Notes: generated by a model from the letters alone, not told the origin. Counted from the stretch's first letter, positions 1 through 8,291 are shown. The stretch is 64,000 nucleotides of DNA from an uncultured Eubacteriales bacterium (GCA_902764875.1 CACWXP010000002.1:1-64000); one strand, 5' to 3'. Program-made: numbers and translations.

Positions 1-3
1 ATT

Positions 4-119
4 TCCGGTGGCAATGACGAAGGGGTCACACCTGTTCCCATACCGAACACAGAAGTTAAGCCCTTCAGTGCCGATGGTACTTGACTGGTAACGGTCCGGA
101 AGAGTAGGTCGCCGCCGGA
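4..119 (+). rRNA. rrf: 5S ribosomal RNA
   Basis: The 5' TCCGGTGGC and 3' GCCGCCGGA ends pair to form helix I. The conserved interior CCATACCGAACACAGAAGTTAAG and the GAAGAGTAGGTCGCCGCC-like 3' part are typical of bacterial 5S rRNA, and the length of about 116 nt is right. The 16S and 23S genes would lie to the left of the window. A terminator follows at once, so this is the last gene of the rRNA operon. Confidence 0.97.
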
Positions 120-128
120 TTCCATATA

Positions 129-156
129 AGTCCGCTGCAAGTCAGCGGACTTTTTG
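129..156 (+). terminator. Rho-independent terminator of the rRNA operon
   Basis: Perfect 9-bp stem AGTCCGCTG/CAGCGGACT with a 5-nt loop, followed by TTTTTG, ten bases after the 5S gene. Confidence 0.93.
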
Positions 157-231
157 TCATGATTGTTATGCGGCGGCAGTCTGCGAACAATCAATATCGT
201 CGTGACTGCCCACTGCGGAGATCGGTTACTG

Positions 232-867
232 CTACATCTGAAGGCAGCCGATTCCGAAGAGAAGGACGGAAGCGTAGTAGGTAATCATAACAGCCCAGTC
301 AAGGGATGCTGAGGACGCGAATAAAATCCTGCGAAGAAGAATGCAGTCGCTGATATAGAAGAGGGCTCCTCCGAAGGCAAACAGAATACCCGTAGCCGTG
401 TAGGAGGAGAAGCAGCCGATGGCTGCACCGCACATGGCTACAAGAAAGATTCCGTAAACGATGAAAGCCGGCATCTGCTTACCGATTTGTTTACGCCAGG
501 ACCAGAAAATAAAGCTGCCGGTTGCCAGCAGAAGAATCATGGCAACGATATGCAGAACAGAGAAAGGAACGATTGAAAAGAAGAAAGCAACGGACAGGAT
601 GTGTCCGGCCAGAAAGAAACCGGCACCAAGCATAAACTGGAATTCAAGCAGATAATCCGCTGCTGCATACAACAGGATGGCGCCGGCGCAGATGTAGCAT
701 CTCGGATCAAGACGGATGGCCGCAATCAGCGCCATCGTAAAGGCACAGAGTGTGCCAAGGGATTTATAGGCACAGCCCAGGGCCAACTTCCGGGTTTTTT
801 TGTAATGCAGATACTGCGGCAGACACACGCCGTAAACGACAACGCATAAGCCGATGATCCAGAACAT
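232..867 (-). CDS. YhhN/TMEM86-family membrane protein (lysoplasmalogenase-like)
   Basis: This 211-residue, very hydrophobic protein has about eight predicted membrane segments. Family marks are the AADYLLE motif after the third segment, GAGFFLAGH in the middle and GALFYISDCILL near the C-terminus, which match the YhhN/TMEM86 family. Members characterised in animals hydrolyse the vinyl-ether bond of lysoplasmalogens; the bacterial role is less certain, and plasmalogens are known from anaerobic Clostridia. The start has the Shine-Dalgarno GGAGGAG nine bases upstream. The gene begins three bases after the stop of the CHAP protein gene and is the last member of the minus-strand run starting at 5388. 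No clear terminator follows. Confidence 0.8.
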   Translation of the reverse strand: MFWIIGLCVVVYGVCLPQYLHYKKTRKLALGCAYKSLGTLCAFTMALIAAIRLDPRCYICAGAILLYAAADYLLEFQFMLGAGFFLAGHILSVAFFFSIVPFSVLHIVAMILLLATGSFIFWSWRKQIGKQMPAFIVYGIFLVAMCGAAIGCFSSYTATGILFAFGGALFYISDCILLRRILFASSASLDWAVMITYYASVLLFGIGCLQM

Positions 868-870
868 TGA

Positions 871-1641
871 TTATTCTCCTCCCTGCCAGGTCATCAGGAA
901 ACAGGTGACATACCAGTCGGAACCGTCGGAATCCGATACCCGGAGCTGAAAGGTTCGGGAGTCGGTATCTTCCCCGTCACGTTCCTCTTCCGGAACGACG
1001 GAAAGATTGCTGTGTTTCGGTTTACGGTTCTGCTCATAGTATACATCTACAGGCTCATAATCGGCAATATACATTCTGACGGTGCTTTTCATGTTGCCTT
1101 CGACAGTTGTGAGTCGGTATCTTCCGTCTTTAAGACATTTCACATCCGTAACCAGACCGATATGCACGGTGTAGTTATACCGATCTCCATACACAACAAA
1201 GAATCCTTTTCGGGGAATCATCGTGGTTCGGTGCATATGCTGAAAAGCCCGGAGCAGCTTTCCGGGACTGACCGCAGAACAGGAAAAAACAGGTTCTGAT
1301 ATACCTTCCGGCTTTTCAAGAATCTGAGCCAGGCTTTCCCGGGGAACACCGGCCTGCATGGCGCACCAGGAAGTGAAGCCGGCACACCAGCCCCATTCGG
1401 CGTCATTCACCCACTTTGTATACTTATTGCTGAGGGGGAGAGCTTTGCCGTCAATGGCTTTCCATTCTTCCAGGGCAATTTCAATCATCTTTTGTATTTC
1501 GGCCGGGGGCTCAGAAAGACGGCCGGAAATCTGAACAGGTTCCGGCGTTGCGGTCGGCTCTGGATCAGCGGACGCGGCAGAGAGTATACCCGTCAGCAGG
1601 AGCAGCGCAATAAACAGCAAGGGCAGCCGGAAGCGGAACAC
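871..1641 (-). CDS. Secreted CHAP-like cell-wall amidase/peptidase
   Basis: A putative exported cysteine hydrolase of about 256 residues. The N-terminus (FRFRLPLLFIALLLLTG..ASA) is a signal peptide, followed by a Pro/Thr linker. The WGWCAGFTSWC motif is a CHAP-type catalytic cysteine segment, with a downstream GDRYNYTVHIGLV segment holding the candidate His. The same WCAxFxxWC plus DHVAMVEY layout occurs in the protein at 49754-50650, so the two are paralogues. The GTG start at 1641 was chosen because AAAGGAG lies 11 bases upstream, whereas the GTG at 1662 has none. Its neighbours are SEDS and FHA proteins, so a role in peptidoglycan trimming is inferred. No binding domain was recognised at the C-terminus. 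Confidence 0.7.
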   Translation of the reverse strand: MFRFRLPLLFIALLLLTGILSAASADPEPTATPEPVQISGRLSEPPAEIQKMIEIALEEWKAIDGKALPLSNKYTKWVNDAEWGWCAGFTSWCAMQAGVPRESLAQILEKPEGISEPVFSCSAVSPGKLLRAFQHMHRTTMIPRKGFFVVYGDRYNYTVHIGLVTDVKCLKDGRYRLTTVEGNMKSTVRMYIADYEPVDVYYEQNRKPKHSNLSVVPEEERDGEDTDSRTFQLRVSDSDGSDWYVTCFLMTWQGGE

Positions 1642-1680
1642 GATGGCAGGAACTCCTTTCACAGGAAAATAAAAGCCTGA

Positions 1681-1971
1681 TTAAAGACCGAAGGTATCAA
1701 AGAGCGCTTCCGGGGGCTGATTTTCCACGGCGGAAGGCGTTGCCGTTTCAGCGGAAAGCGGTGTTTCTTCGGCAGAAGGGGACGAAGAAGGGAAAGGGGT
1801 CGGCTCGGCCCATGGATCCGGGAGGACAGGCGAAAGAGATTCCGCTGAAGGAATCGGAGAAGTTTCGGGAGCAGGAAACCAGACGGACTTTCCGGTCCAC
1901 AGGATAACGGCCAACAGCCCGCAGACGAGGGCGAGGGTGAGAACCCGGATCCGATATCGCATGGTTTTCAT
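1681..1971 (-). CDS. Small membrane-anchored Pro/Ser/Glu-rich protein, unknown function
   Basis: A 96-residue protein with a basic N-terminus, one hydrophobic segment at about residues 9-30 and a low-complexity Pro/Ser/Glu/Thr-rich tail, ending in ALFDTFGL. The tail should lie outside the cell, and the protein looks like a single-pass wall-spanning tether. GAGGAGG sits nine bases before the ATG. It lies 18 bases after the SEDS gene and 39 bases before the CHAP gene, so it is co-transcribed with both. No family was recognised. Confidence 0.65.
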   Translation of the reverse strand: MKTMRYRIRVLTLALVCGLLAVILWTGKSVWFPAPETSPIPSAESLSPVLPDPWAEPTPFPSSSPSAEETPLSAETATPSAVENQPPEALFDTFGL

Positions 1972-1989
1972 CGTGCATTTCCTCCTCTG

Positions 1990-3123
1990 TCATCGTGCCA
2001 GCATGGCCAGACGTGCGTCTTCTTCCAGATCTGCCTCATTCCGGGCGGAAACGCCGGAGAGAAGGCCGAGAAGGAAGAAGTGAGCGAAAAGATCCGGCAT
2101 GGAGGAAGTCATAAAGGGAAAAGCCGGCGCGGAAAGCGGCAGGAGATCTGCCGAGCAGGCCAGGAATGCAAAGGCCCGGAGGCCCAAAAGCAGGACGGCG
2201 ACCAAAGACAGGGAAGCATGGAAGGATTTCCGTGTATGCAATGCCAGGGAAGCACCGCGGATCAGCAGCAGCATCAAAAGCAGAACCGCACACAGGAGAA
2301 TGATGATGCCGTATTGTTCTCCCAGCAGGAAGAAAAGATCCGGGGGAATGACACCGGAAGCCTCCGGAACGGTTTCGGGTGGAAGCAGCGGCATAGAAGA
2401 AAGCCGGGAAAGGACGGAAGGGATTTCAGGCTCCTTCGGCACGAACCAACCCGGCAACATCAGGAATACAGCAAACAATCCGCCGGCGGCAGCGAGAGAG
2501 AATCCGGACCAGAGAATGCTGTCGGAAGCGGCCCAGAACACGGCCGCGTAAGAAACGGCCAGGATCGCGGCTGAACCGGATTCTTTCTGAAACAGAAGAA
2601 GGAGGATTCCGCCCAGGCCGATCAGAAGGGCGGGAAGCCGGAGTCGCAGCGCCAGGAAGGCCGAAACGGCAAGCAGCAGAAGCGCCATGCCTCCGTCGGA
2701 AAGGGAGAATGAAAGATCCGATATAAAAAGAGAAAGAGACAGCAGACCGAGGCCGAACAGCCCTGCCAGACCGGCGGTCGGAACAGAAGGCCGGAAGGAC
2801 CGGACAAGAATAGCCCCAAGAGCGAGGAAGAAAAGCCCGGCCGCGCAGCGGATTCCCTGGGAAACCGTTTCATCCACGGAAAGATACACCGTTGCCATCA
2901 TGCTGAAACCGCAGAGAACCAGCGCGACAGCAAGGGAAGGACGATCCGGCGCAAACAATCCGGAAGGGAGAAGGAGCAGGAGCAGCATGGATCCGGGAAC
3001 AGCAGCGGAAAGCATATACAGAACAGGATCTCCGCCGCGGCAGGCAGGCAGCAGAAAAACACAGGCATAGAAAACCAGCAGCAGGGCACAGACCCGGAAC
3101 CGGAAAGAAGAATGCTTTCTCAT
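1990..3123 (-). CDS. Divergent SEDS-family protein (FtsW/RodA/SpoVE-like)
   Basis: A 377-residue polytopic protein with about ten membrane segments. SEDS landmarks are present in degenerate form: QKESGSAAIL (FtsW usually QPDxGTA), PPDLFFLLGEQYG with the Asp expected for the glycosyltransferase site, and LLPLSAPAFPFM near the end (FtsW usually LLPxTGxxLPFxSYGG). SEDS proteins polymerise lipid II into glycan strands together with a class B PBP. No PBP gene lies next to this one; instead it overlaps the FHA gene by four bases (ATGA). The loss of the SYGGSS motif means enzymatic activity is uncertain. It could be a regulator or a scaffold. Confidence 0.7.
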   Translation of the reverse strand: MRKHSSFRFRVCALLLVFYACVFLLPACRGGDPVLYMLSAAVPGSMLLLLLLPSGLFAPDRPSLAVALVLCGFSMMATVYLSVDETVSQGIRCAAGLFFLALGAILVRSFRPSVPTAGLAGLFGLGLLSLSLFISDLSFSLSDGGMALLLLAVSAFLALRLRLPALLIGLGGILLLLFQKESGSAAILAVSYAAVFWAASDSILWSGFSLAAAGGLFAVFLMLPGWFVPKEPEIPSVLSRLSSMPLLPPETVPEASGVIPPDLFFLLGEQYGIIILLCAVLLLMLLLIRGASLALHTRKSFHASLSLVAVLLLGLRAFAFLACSADLLPLSAPAFPFMTSSMPDLFAHFFLLGLLSGVSARNEADLEEDARLAMLAR

Positions 3124-3965
3124 TCGCCGAGATCCTCCTTCCAGCGGTTCGAACGCCGGCGGCGTACCGTTGCGGGAGATGCCTCAGGGGAAGCGGCAGA
3201 ATCCTGCGAAAGCGGCGGTGCGGCGTTCTGATCGGAGACAGAGGATTCGGGTGCGATGGCAGACGGATCGAGGAGAGGTTCAGACTGTGTGCATTCCGAA
3301 ACGGTCGGAACATGATCATACGGAACGGAAGGCGTCATGAATTCCGAAACAACGGGAGCCTGATCATAAGGCACAGGCGGAACAGCATACTGAGACTGAG
3401 CAGAATCGGGCACAAAGGCCGCGGAAGGTCCGGGGAAGGACGGGCGTTCCTCCGGAAGCGGGCGGAAAGAGGACACCGTACTGTCCAGGGCAGCAAAAAG
3501 ATGCAGCCGGAGCAGGGCGGAGCCGACCTGCAGCACGGCACCGTGGGTCAGCGGAACGTCTGCCGCATGGGTTCGACAGGTGACGGGCACGCCGTTGATC
3601 TGTACTTCACAGCCCGTGCGCGGACGAATCAGGAGGCCGGTCCCGTCCTCCCAGGAAAAATCCAGGTGCTTCGTATGTACGCCCGGGCAGGGAATCACCA
3701 GATCACAGGATCGGACAGAGCCGAGCACCCCTTCGCGGGGAACAGGAAACCAGGTGTTTGCATCCAGTTCACGGCTTCCGGAAAGGACGATCAGTTCGCC
3801 GACCGTTCCGCTTCCGGGCAGGTTATGAACTTTTTCCCGGCGGATGCGGGATTCGGAAAGAATGAAGAAAAGCACCAGAAATACCAGAGAAACGGCCAGA
3901 ACGGGGAAAAGGTAGCGGGAAACCGTATAAAGGACTTTCCAGACGTCCGCAGACGCAACGGGCAT
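3120..3965 (-). CDS. Membrane-anchored FHA-domain protein
   Basis: A 281-residue protein with one membrane segment near residues 12-37, an FHA-like domain at about 60-155 and a Pro/Ser-rich C-terminal tail. FHA cues are LGSVRSCDLVIPCPGVHTKH and QINGVPV, which match the usual GRxxxCDIxIPDPxVSRRH and NGxxV pattern. The Arg of the GR pair is Ser here and the Ser of SxxH is His, so canonical phosphothreonine binding is doubtful. The ATG at 3965 was chosen because GGGGAGG lies eight bases upstream; the longer GTG at 3974 sits on top of that site. FHA-SEDS pairs are known from actinobacterial cell-wall clusters, so a wall-synthesis role is inferred. Confidence 0.75.
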   Translation of the reverse strand: MPVASADVWKVLYTVSRYLFPVLAVSLVFLVLFFILSESRIRREKVHNLPGSGTVGELIVLSGSRELDANTWFPVPREGVLGSVRSCDLVIPCPGVHTKHLDFSWEDGTGLLIRPRTGCEVQINGVPVTCRTHAADVPLTHGAVLQVGSALLRLHLFAALDSTVSSFRPLPEERPSFPGPSAAFVPDSAQSQYAVPPVPYDQAPVVSEFMTPSVPYDHVPTVSECTQSEPLLDPSAIAPESSVSDQNAAPPLSQDSAASPEASPATVRRRRSNRWKEDLGE

Positions 3966-3985
3966 ACTCCGCACCTCCCCAGGGC

Positions 3986-4885
3986 TCAGTCAGAGCCTAA
4001 AGCTTCGATCAGGGTGTTCATATTCTGCAGCATGACGGTTTCATAATAATCCAGGGGGACATCCTGCTCCGGACCCGTTACGATCGGATCCAGGGACCAG
4101 ACGGAGGAACCGGTTTCACGGGAAAGCGTCTGAGCGGAGAGATCCGTATACTGCGGTTCGACAAACAGCGGCGGGTTTCCAAGACTTTTGATCTCACGGA
4201 CCAGCTCTGCCAGCTGGGTCGGCGTCAGGACTTCCCCGGGCTCCTTGTTGACCACCGCGACCACATTCAGATCATAAGCCGCGGCAAAATAGGGAAAGGC
4301 TTCATGAAAGGTGATGATGTCGCGGCGGGCGAGGTTTTTCAGCCCGTCGCGAAGCTGTTGATCCAGAACGGTCAGCCGGGAACGGTAATCCTCCAGGTTG
4401 GCGGTGATGGCCGCTTCGTCCGACGGCAGGAGACGAACCAGGCCGGCGGCAAGATTCTCCGCCATCCTGACCGCACGGGAAGGATCCAGCCAGAGATGGG
4501 CGTTCACTTCTTCCTTTTCTTCGGGTTCAAGGATCTCAACGGCGTCTCCCTGCTTCAGCAGATCGATGCCTTCAGAAGCTTCCACCACGGGCAGATCGGG
4601 AAGAGCACGGGTGATCTCCGGAAGGAAGGCCTCCATTCCGGCACCGTTCACAAGGAAAAGATCCGCGCCCGACAAAGCCTTCATATCAGCGGTCTGAAGC
4701 TGATAATCGTGAAGGCAGCCAGCGGAAGGAGCAGCCATATTGCGAACGGAGATGTGATCTTCCAGCCCCTTTGTCAGGTTCAGGGTCATGACCCAGATCG
4801 GATAAAAACTGGTCACAACGGTTTCGGAAAAAGCAAGACAGGGAAAAACCAGCAGAGCCAGCACAAGGGCGAATAATTTTTTCAC
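3986..4885 (-). CDS. Metal (Zn/Mn) ABC transporter substrate-binding protein, ZnuA/MntA type
   Basis: A 299-residue exported protein of the cluster A-I metal-binding family. Metal ligands expected from the family are visible: His59 in CLHDYQL, His130 in NAHLWLDP, His194 in TFHEAFPYFA and the Asp of SLDPI near the C-terminus. The acidic loop at 117-127 replaces the His-rich loop of ZnuA. The signal peptide is followed by LVFPCLAFSE, which is not a standard lipobox. The start is GTG with GGAGGT upstream, and it overlaps the preceding gene by four bases. No permease or ATPase gene is near, so it either serves a transporter encoded elsewhere or works differently. Substrate cannot be decided between Zn and Mn. 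Confidence 0.88.
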   Translation of the reverse strand: MKKLFALVLALLVFPCLAFSETVVTSFYPIWVMTLNLTKGLEDHISVRNMAAPSAGCLHDYQLQTADMKALSGADLFLVNGAGMEAFLPEITRALPDLPVVEASEGIDLLKQGDAVEILEPEEKEEVNAHLWLDPSRAVRMAENLAAGLVRLLPSDEAAITANLEDYRSRLTVLDQQLRDGLKNLARRDIITFHEAFPYFAAAYDLNVVAVVNKEPGEVLTPTQLAELVREIKSLGNPPLFVEPQYTDLSAQTLSRETGSSVWSLDPIVTGPEQDVPLDYYETVMLQNMNTLIEALGSD

Positions 4886-5388
4886 AGCGCACCTCCGGAA
4901 ACATCAGAACTGCCGGGAAGCCATTCTTCCCAGTCACAGGCGGGGCGGGCTTCCCGGATGATACGGGCAAGAACCCGCCGCTCCTCCGCAGACATCAAAG
5001 CAGCATAGCGGGTATAGAGCGTCCGCATGGCGGAAAAGGAACCGGATTCCAGCACATAAGCCTGCAGGGCTTCGTAATTGACGGAATAGACCTTCAGCTG
5101 ATCGAAAAAGACGCCCATGACATCGTCTGCGGCATCCCTGAGTTCAGCGGTCCGGATCCGGCGAAAGGAACCGTCATTCATCCGAACGGACATGGAGGAA
5201 CCCAGACGGTCGTACAGGATGTTGAACAGGGTATCCTCCACTTTCGCGGCAAGGGAGGAGAATGTGTCCTTATAAGACACATAGGAGGACAGGACGGCGG
5301 CAAGCGGATCGGCAAAACCGGGCTCATCCACCAGCGACGATCCCAGTCGGCTGCGAAGGGCTTCGCGGACATGCCAGGACTCAATCAT
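4882..5388 (-). CDS. Hypothetical protein, first gene of the metal-binding/FHA/SEDS run
   Basis: A 168-residue soluble protein starting MIESWHVREALRS. It is mostly helical and lacks a signal peptide; no family was recognised. The ATG at 5388 is preferred because GGAGG lies seven bases upstream; the in-frame ATG at 5394 abuts the site and longer starts run into the promoter. Its stop overlaps the GTG of the metal-binding protein gene, so the two are translationally coupled. A promoter lies at 5420-5448. Sequence gives no functional clue beyond position. Confidence 0.75.
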   Translation of the reverse strand: MIESWHVREALRSRLGSSLVDEPGFADPLAAVLSSYVSYKDTFSSLAAKVEDTLFNILYDRLGSSMSVRMNDGSFRRIRTAELRDAADDVMGVFFDQLKVYSVNYEALQAYVLESGSFSAMRTLYTRYAALMSAEERRVLARIIREARPACDWEEWLPGSSDVSGGAL

Positions 5389-5419
5389 TTGCATTCCTCC
5401 GATGTGTACTGATGAACTG

Positions 5420-5448
5420 ATTATACCATATTTTGTGCTGATAATGAA
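5420..5448 (-). promoter_or_regulatory. Promoter of the leftward seven-gene run
   Basis: On the minus strand TTCATT, 17 bases, TATAAT, with TG one base before the -10 (extended -10). The start codon at 5388 is about 32 bases downstream of the -10. Confidence 0.65.
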
Positions 5449-5646
5449 GAGATTTTCGCAGATTTTGATATGAAGGGAAAGATGTGAATTTAGTATTAAT
5501 TCTTTTGACGAAAAGTTAAAAATCAGGCAGGAACAGAAAAAGAACGAAACCGGAAGCGGATCAGAATCATAAGTCTTGTATCGGGGCCGGCCGATCACCA
5601 CAAAACCTTGAATCGAAGAAGACGGATTTCTTACAATTCTGTCAAA

Positions 5647-5655
5647 TTATCCACA
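5647..5655 (+). promoter_or_regulatory. DnaA box, perfect consensus
   Basis: TTATCCACA, the classical 9-mer, eleven bases before the -35 of the dnaA promoter. Confidence 0.85.
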
Positions 5656-5666
5656 GGGGCGAAAGG

Positions 5667-5695
5667 TTGAAATTCGTTGATTTATCTGATATTAT
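5667..5695 (+). promoter_or_regulatory. Predicted dnaA promoter
   Basis: TTGAAA, 17 bases, TATTAT. Transcription should start near 5702, which places two DnaA boxes in the untranslated leader and one just upstream of the -35, an arrangement fitting autorepression. Confidence 0.65.
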
Positions 5696-5721
5696 AGCTA
5701 TGCCGGCTCGGGACGGAAAAG

Positions 5722-5745
5722 TTTTCCACAGCCCGGTTTTCCACA
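5722..5745 (+). promoter_or_regulatory. Pair of DnaA boxes in the dnaA leader
   Basis: Two direct copies of TTTTCCACA at 5722-5730 and 5737-5745, separated by six bases, each one mismatch from the consensus TTATCCACA. Confidence 0.8.
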
Positions 5746-5808
5746 GCTCACGAAGTATCGTGTGCTTTTTTACGCCCGGCGGCAAACCAGCAGACAGGAG
5801 GAATGGGA

Positions 5809-7137
5809 ATGGATCTAGAGTCACTCTGGACTTCCGCCTGCTCCCTGCTGGAGAATCGCATGAATTACCTTGCCTACACCACATGGGTCAAGGATAATAT
5901 GTTTCCCGTCAACATGGAAGGCGATACCGTGATCATCAGCGCCAAAATGGAGCCGATGATCCCGATGATTCAGAAAAAATACCTTTCCGTGATTGAAAAC
6001 TGTCTGACCGAAGCGGACGGGAAACCCCACAGAGCGCTGATTCTCGGCAAGGACGAAGCAGACGCCCGGAGAAGAAAAGTCGACCCCGGGGCAACTGATG
6101 ACAATGACCCGCATCTCAATCCCAAATACACTTTCGACACCTTTATTCCCGGAGACAGCAACCGGTTCGCCCGGGCCGCGGCATTCGCTGCGGCGGAAAC
6201 GCCCGGAGAAGCCTACAATCCGCTGTTTATCTACGGCGGCGTGGGGCTGGGGAAAACGCACCTGATGCAGGCCATCGGCAATTATGTGCACCAGGAAGAC
6301 CCGACGAAGCGGATCCTCTATATGACCAGCGAAAGCTTTATGAACGAGATGATCCAGGCGATTCAGCAGAAGAAAACCTATGAGCTTCGCGCGAAGCTGC
6401 GGATGGTGGATCTGCTGATGATTGATGACATCCAGTTCATTGCGGGCCGGGAAGCCACGCAGCAGGAGTTTTTCAACACTTTCAACGAACTGTACAATGA
6501 AAACAAACAGATTGTTCTGACCAGCGACAAACCACCCAAGGATATTCAACGGCTGGAAGAGAGGCTCTGCTCCCGGTTTGAATGGGGACTGGTGGCCGAC
6601 ATTCAGACGCCGGACCGGGAGACCCGGGAAGCCATCCTTCGCGATAAGGTTCGGCAGGAAGGCATTGGGATTCCGGAAGAAGTGATCAAACTGATTGCCG
6701 AAAAGGTTGAGAGCAACGTTCGCGAGCTTGAAGGATGCCTGACGCGGCTGACGGCCTATTCGAACATGACGGGCAAGCCCATCACGACGGAACTGTGCGA
6801 AGTCGCCCTGAAGGAGACCTTCAAACAGAAGAAAAAAAAGAAAATCATTACGGCAGAAATGATTCTTCAGACCGTGAGCGACTATTACAGTGTTACGCTG
6901 GGCGAACTGGTCGGCCCCACGCGGAAACGGGAAATCACGATTCCGAGACAGGTGGCGATTTACCTGACCCGGGAAATGACGGGAATGAGCCTGCCGCAGA
7001 TCGGTGAAGTTTTCGGCGGAAGAGACCACACCACCATCATGCACAGCTGCAAGGTGATGGAAAACACCATGAGCCGGGACTCTGCCATGAAAAACCTCGT
7101 GAACACGGTCAAAAACAGGGTGCAGAACGCAAAATAA
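5809..7137 (+). CDS. dnaA: Chromosomal replication initiator protein DnaA
   Basis: DnaA binds 9-mer boxes and opens the origin in its ATP form. The 442-residue protein shows domain I at 1-80, a short linker, the AAA+ module with Walker A GGVGLGKT (143-150), Walker B LLMIDDIQ (202-209) and sensor TSD (238-240). It ends in the helix-turn-helix domain with the signature around GEVFGGRDHTTIMHSC. The linker (domain II) is short. The ATG at 5809 is preferred: AGGAGG is seven bases upstream, while the ATG at 5803 is one base from it. Neighbours are unusual: dnaN does not follow; a terminator and pheST do. Regulation is probably by DnaA itself through the boxes upstream. Confidence 0.98.
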   Translation: MDLESLWTSACSLLENRMNYLAYTTWVKDNMFPVNMEGDTVIISAKMEPMIPMIQKKYLSVIENCLTEADGKPHRALILGKDEADARRRKVDPGATDDNDPHLNPKYTFDTFIPGDSNRFARAAAFAAAETPGEAYNPLFIYGGVGLGKTHLMQAIGNYVHQEDPTKRILYMTSESFMNEMIQAIQQKKTYELRAKLRMVDLLMIDDIQFIAGREATQQEFFNTFNELYNENKQIVLTSDKPPKDIQRLEERLCSRFEWGLVADIQTPDRETREAILRDKVRQEGIGIPEEVIKLIAEKVESNVRELEGCLTRLTAYSNMTGKPITTELCEVALKETFKQKKKKKIITAEMILQTVSDYYSVTLGELVGPTRKREITIPRQVAIYLTREMTGMSLPQIGEVFGGRDHTTIMHSCKVMENTMSRDSAMKNLVNTVKNRVQNAK

Positions 7138-7183
7138 AACTTTGTTTCAGGCCTGAGACGGGAATCCTATGATCCGGGAATTT

Positions 7184-7210
7184 AAAGAACGCTTTTGCGT
7201 TCTTTTTTCT
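7184..7210 (+). terminator. Terminator after dnaA
   Basis: Nine-bp stem AAAGAACGC/GCGTTCTTT with a TTTT loop, running into a T-rich tail. Confidence 0.9.
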
Positions 7211-7211
7211 T

Positions 7212-7240
7212 TTGCATTCGATCGGGGAGCGTGGTATAAT
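7212..7240 (+). promoter_or_regulatory. Promoter of pheST
   Basis: TTGCAT, 17 bases, TATAAT with a TG extended -10. The leader to the pheS ATG is under 30 bases, so there is no room for a T-box or peptide attenuator here. Confidence 0.8.
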
Positions 7241-7274
7241 CGGTTTCGAACTTTTCAGGCAGGAGTGAACGACC

Positions 7275-8291
7275 ATGGAGCAGAGGATCAACGCGCTTCG
7301 CGAACAGATGAAGCGGCAGATCAGCCAGATCAATTCCAAAGAAAATCTTTCCGCCTTCTGGCAGGATTTTCTGGGCAAAAAGGGAAACATCGCAGAACTG
7401 ATGAAAAGCCTCGGTACGGTTGCGAAGGAAGAGCGGCCGGCGATGGGCAAAGTGATTAACGAATTCAAGGTTCAGGTGGAAGAAGAGTATAAGGCGCTGA
7501 GCGAAAAAATGGAGCAGATGGAGCTGCAGGCCCGGAATGCGCGGGAAGCGGTGGACATCACGCTGCCGGCAAAGAAACAGCCCATGGGACATCTTCATCC
7601 CCTGACGCTGGTGAAAAACGAGATGATCAACGTTTTTGCCGGCATGGGATTCGAAGTCTTCGAAGGCCCTGAAATTGAGGACGACGACCATAATTTTACG
7701 CGGCTGAACGTTCCGAAGGATCATCCGTCCCGCGACATGCAGGATACCTTCTATCTGGAGGACGATCTGCTGCTGCGGACCCAGACCAGCGGCGGCCAGA
7801 TCCGCGTGATGGACAGCCAGAAGCCCCCGATCAAGGTGCTGGTGCCCGGGCGCGTGTTCCGCTCCGACAGCGACGCGACCCATTCCCCCATGTTCCACCA
7901 GATGGAAGGCCTTGTGGTGGACAAGGGGATTACACTGTGCGACCTGCAGGGGATGCTGGACAAGTTTGTGCAGCAGCTTTTTGACGCCAATGTGCGCACG
8001 CGGCTTCGGCCCAGCTATTTCCCGTTCACAGAGCCCAGCGTTGAAGTCGACGTCAGCTGCTTTGAATGCGCTGGAAAAGGATGCTCCCTGTGCAAGCATA
8101 CGGGGTGGATCGAAGTGCTCGGCGGCGGCGTGGTTCATCCGAAAGTGCTGGAGAACTGCGGCATCGACCCTTCGGTGTATTCCGGCATCGCTTTCGGAAT
8201 CGGCATTGAACGAATTGCCATGCTGAAATACGGCATCAACAATATCGGCCTGCTGTTTGAAAACGATCTTCGTTTCCTGAAGCAGTTCTGA
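7275..8291 (+). CDS. pheS: Phenylalanine-tRNA ligase alpha subunit
   Basis: The catalytic subunit of the heterotetrameric PheRS, which charges tRNA-Phe with phenylalanine in the cytoplasm. At 338 residues it has the usual length, with an N-terminal coiled coil that binds tRNA and the class II core. Motif 2 is seen around [19 protein letters not shown], and motif 3 around [15 protein letters not shown]. The phenylalanine pocket region around [19 protein letters not shown] includes several Cys residues ([16 protein letters not shown]) that resemble a knuckle. AGGAG lies nine bases before the ATG. pheT follows after 19 bases. Confidence 0.97.
   Translation: MEQRINALREQMKRQISQINSKENLSAFWQDFLGKKGNIAELMKSLGTVAKEERPAMGKVINEFKVQVEEEYKALSEKMEQMELQARNAREAVDITLPAKKQPMGHLHPLTLVKNEMINVFAGMGFEVFEGPEIEDDDHNFTRLNVPKDHPSRDMQDTFYLEDDLLLRTQTSGGQIRVMDSQKPPIKVLVPGRVFRSDSDATHSPMFHQMEGLVVDKGITLCDLQGMLDKFVQQLFDANVRTRLRPSYFPFTEPSVEVDVSCFECAGKGCSLCKHTGWIEVLGGGVVHPKVLENCGIDPSVYSGIAFGIGIERIAMLKYGINNIGLLFENDLRFLKQF

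Larger units (their letters stand above)
5389..5808. other. Probable oriC / dnaA control region (420 bases without a gene)
   Basis: The stretch between the leftward gene and dnaA holds, left to right: the leftward promoter, an AT-rich segment (about 5420-5530), a GC-rich block (5540-5600), a DnaA box at 5647-5655, a dnaA promoter at 5667-5695 inside a second AT-rich patch, and two more DnaA boxes at 5722-5730 and 5737-5745. All boxes point the same way. DnaA boxes next to dnaA are the usual sign of an origin. It is also possible that they serve only dnaA autoregulation, since dnaN and rpmH are not adjacent. Confidence 0.65.

Noticed and set aside
160..231. Terminator for the leftward run after 232
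   Set aside because: A partial GGGCAGTC/GACTGCC pairing exists but the loop is long and there is no T-run.
5821..7044. 407-codon minus-strand frame over dnaA
   Set aside because: Complement of the DnaA reading frame; the composition is low in Lys and Asp and there is no Shine-Dalgarno or family match.
7241..7274. T-box or attenuator before pheST
   Set aside because: Only about 30 bases separate the predicted transcription start from the ATG.
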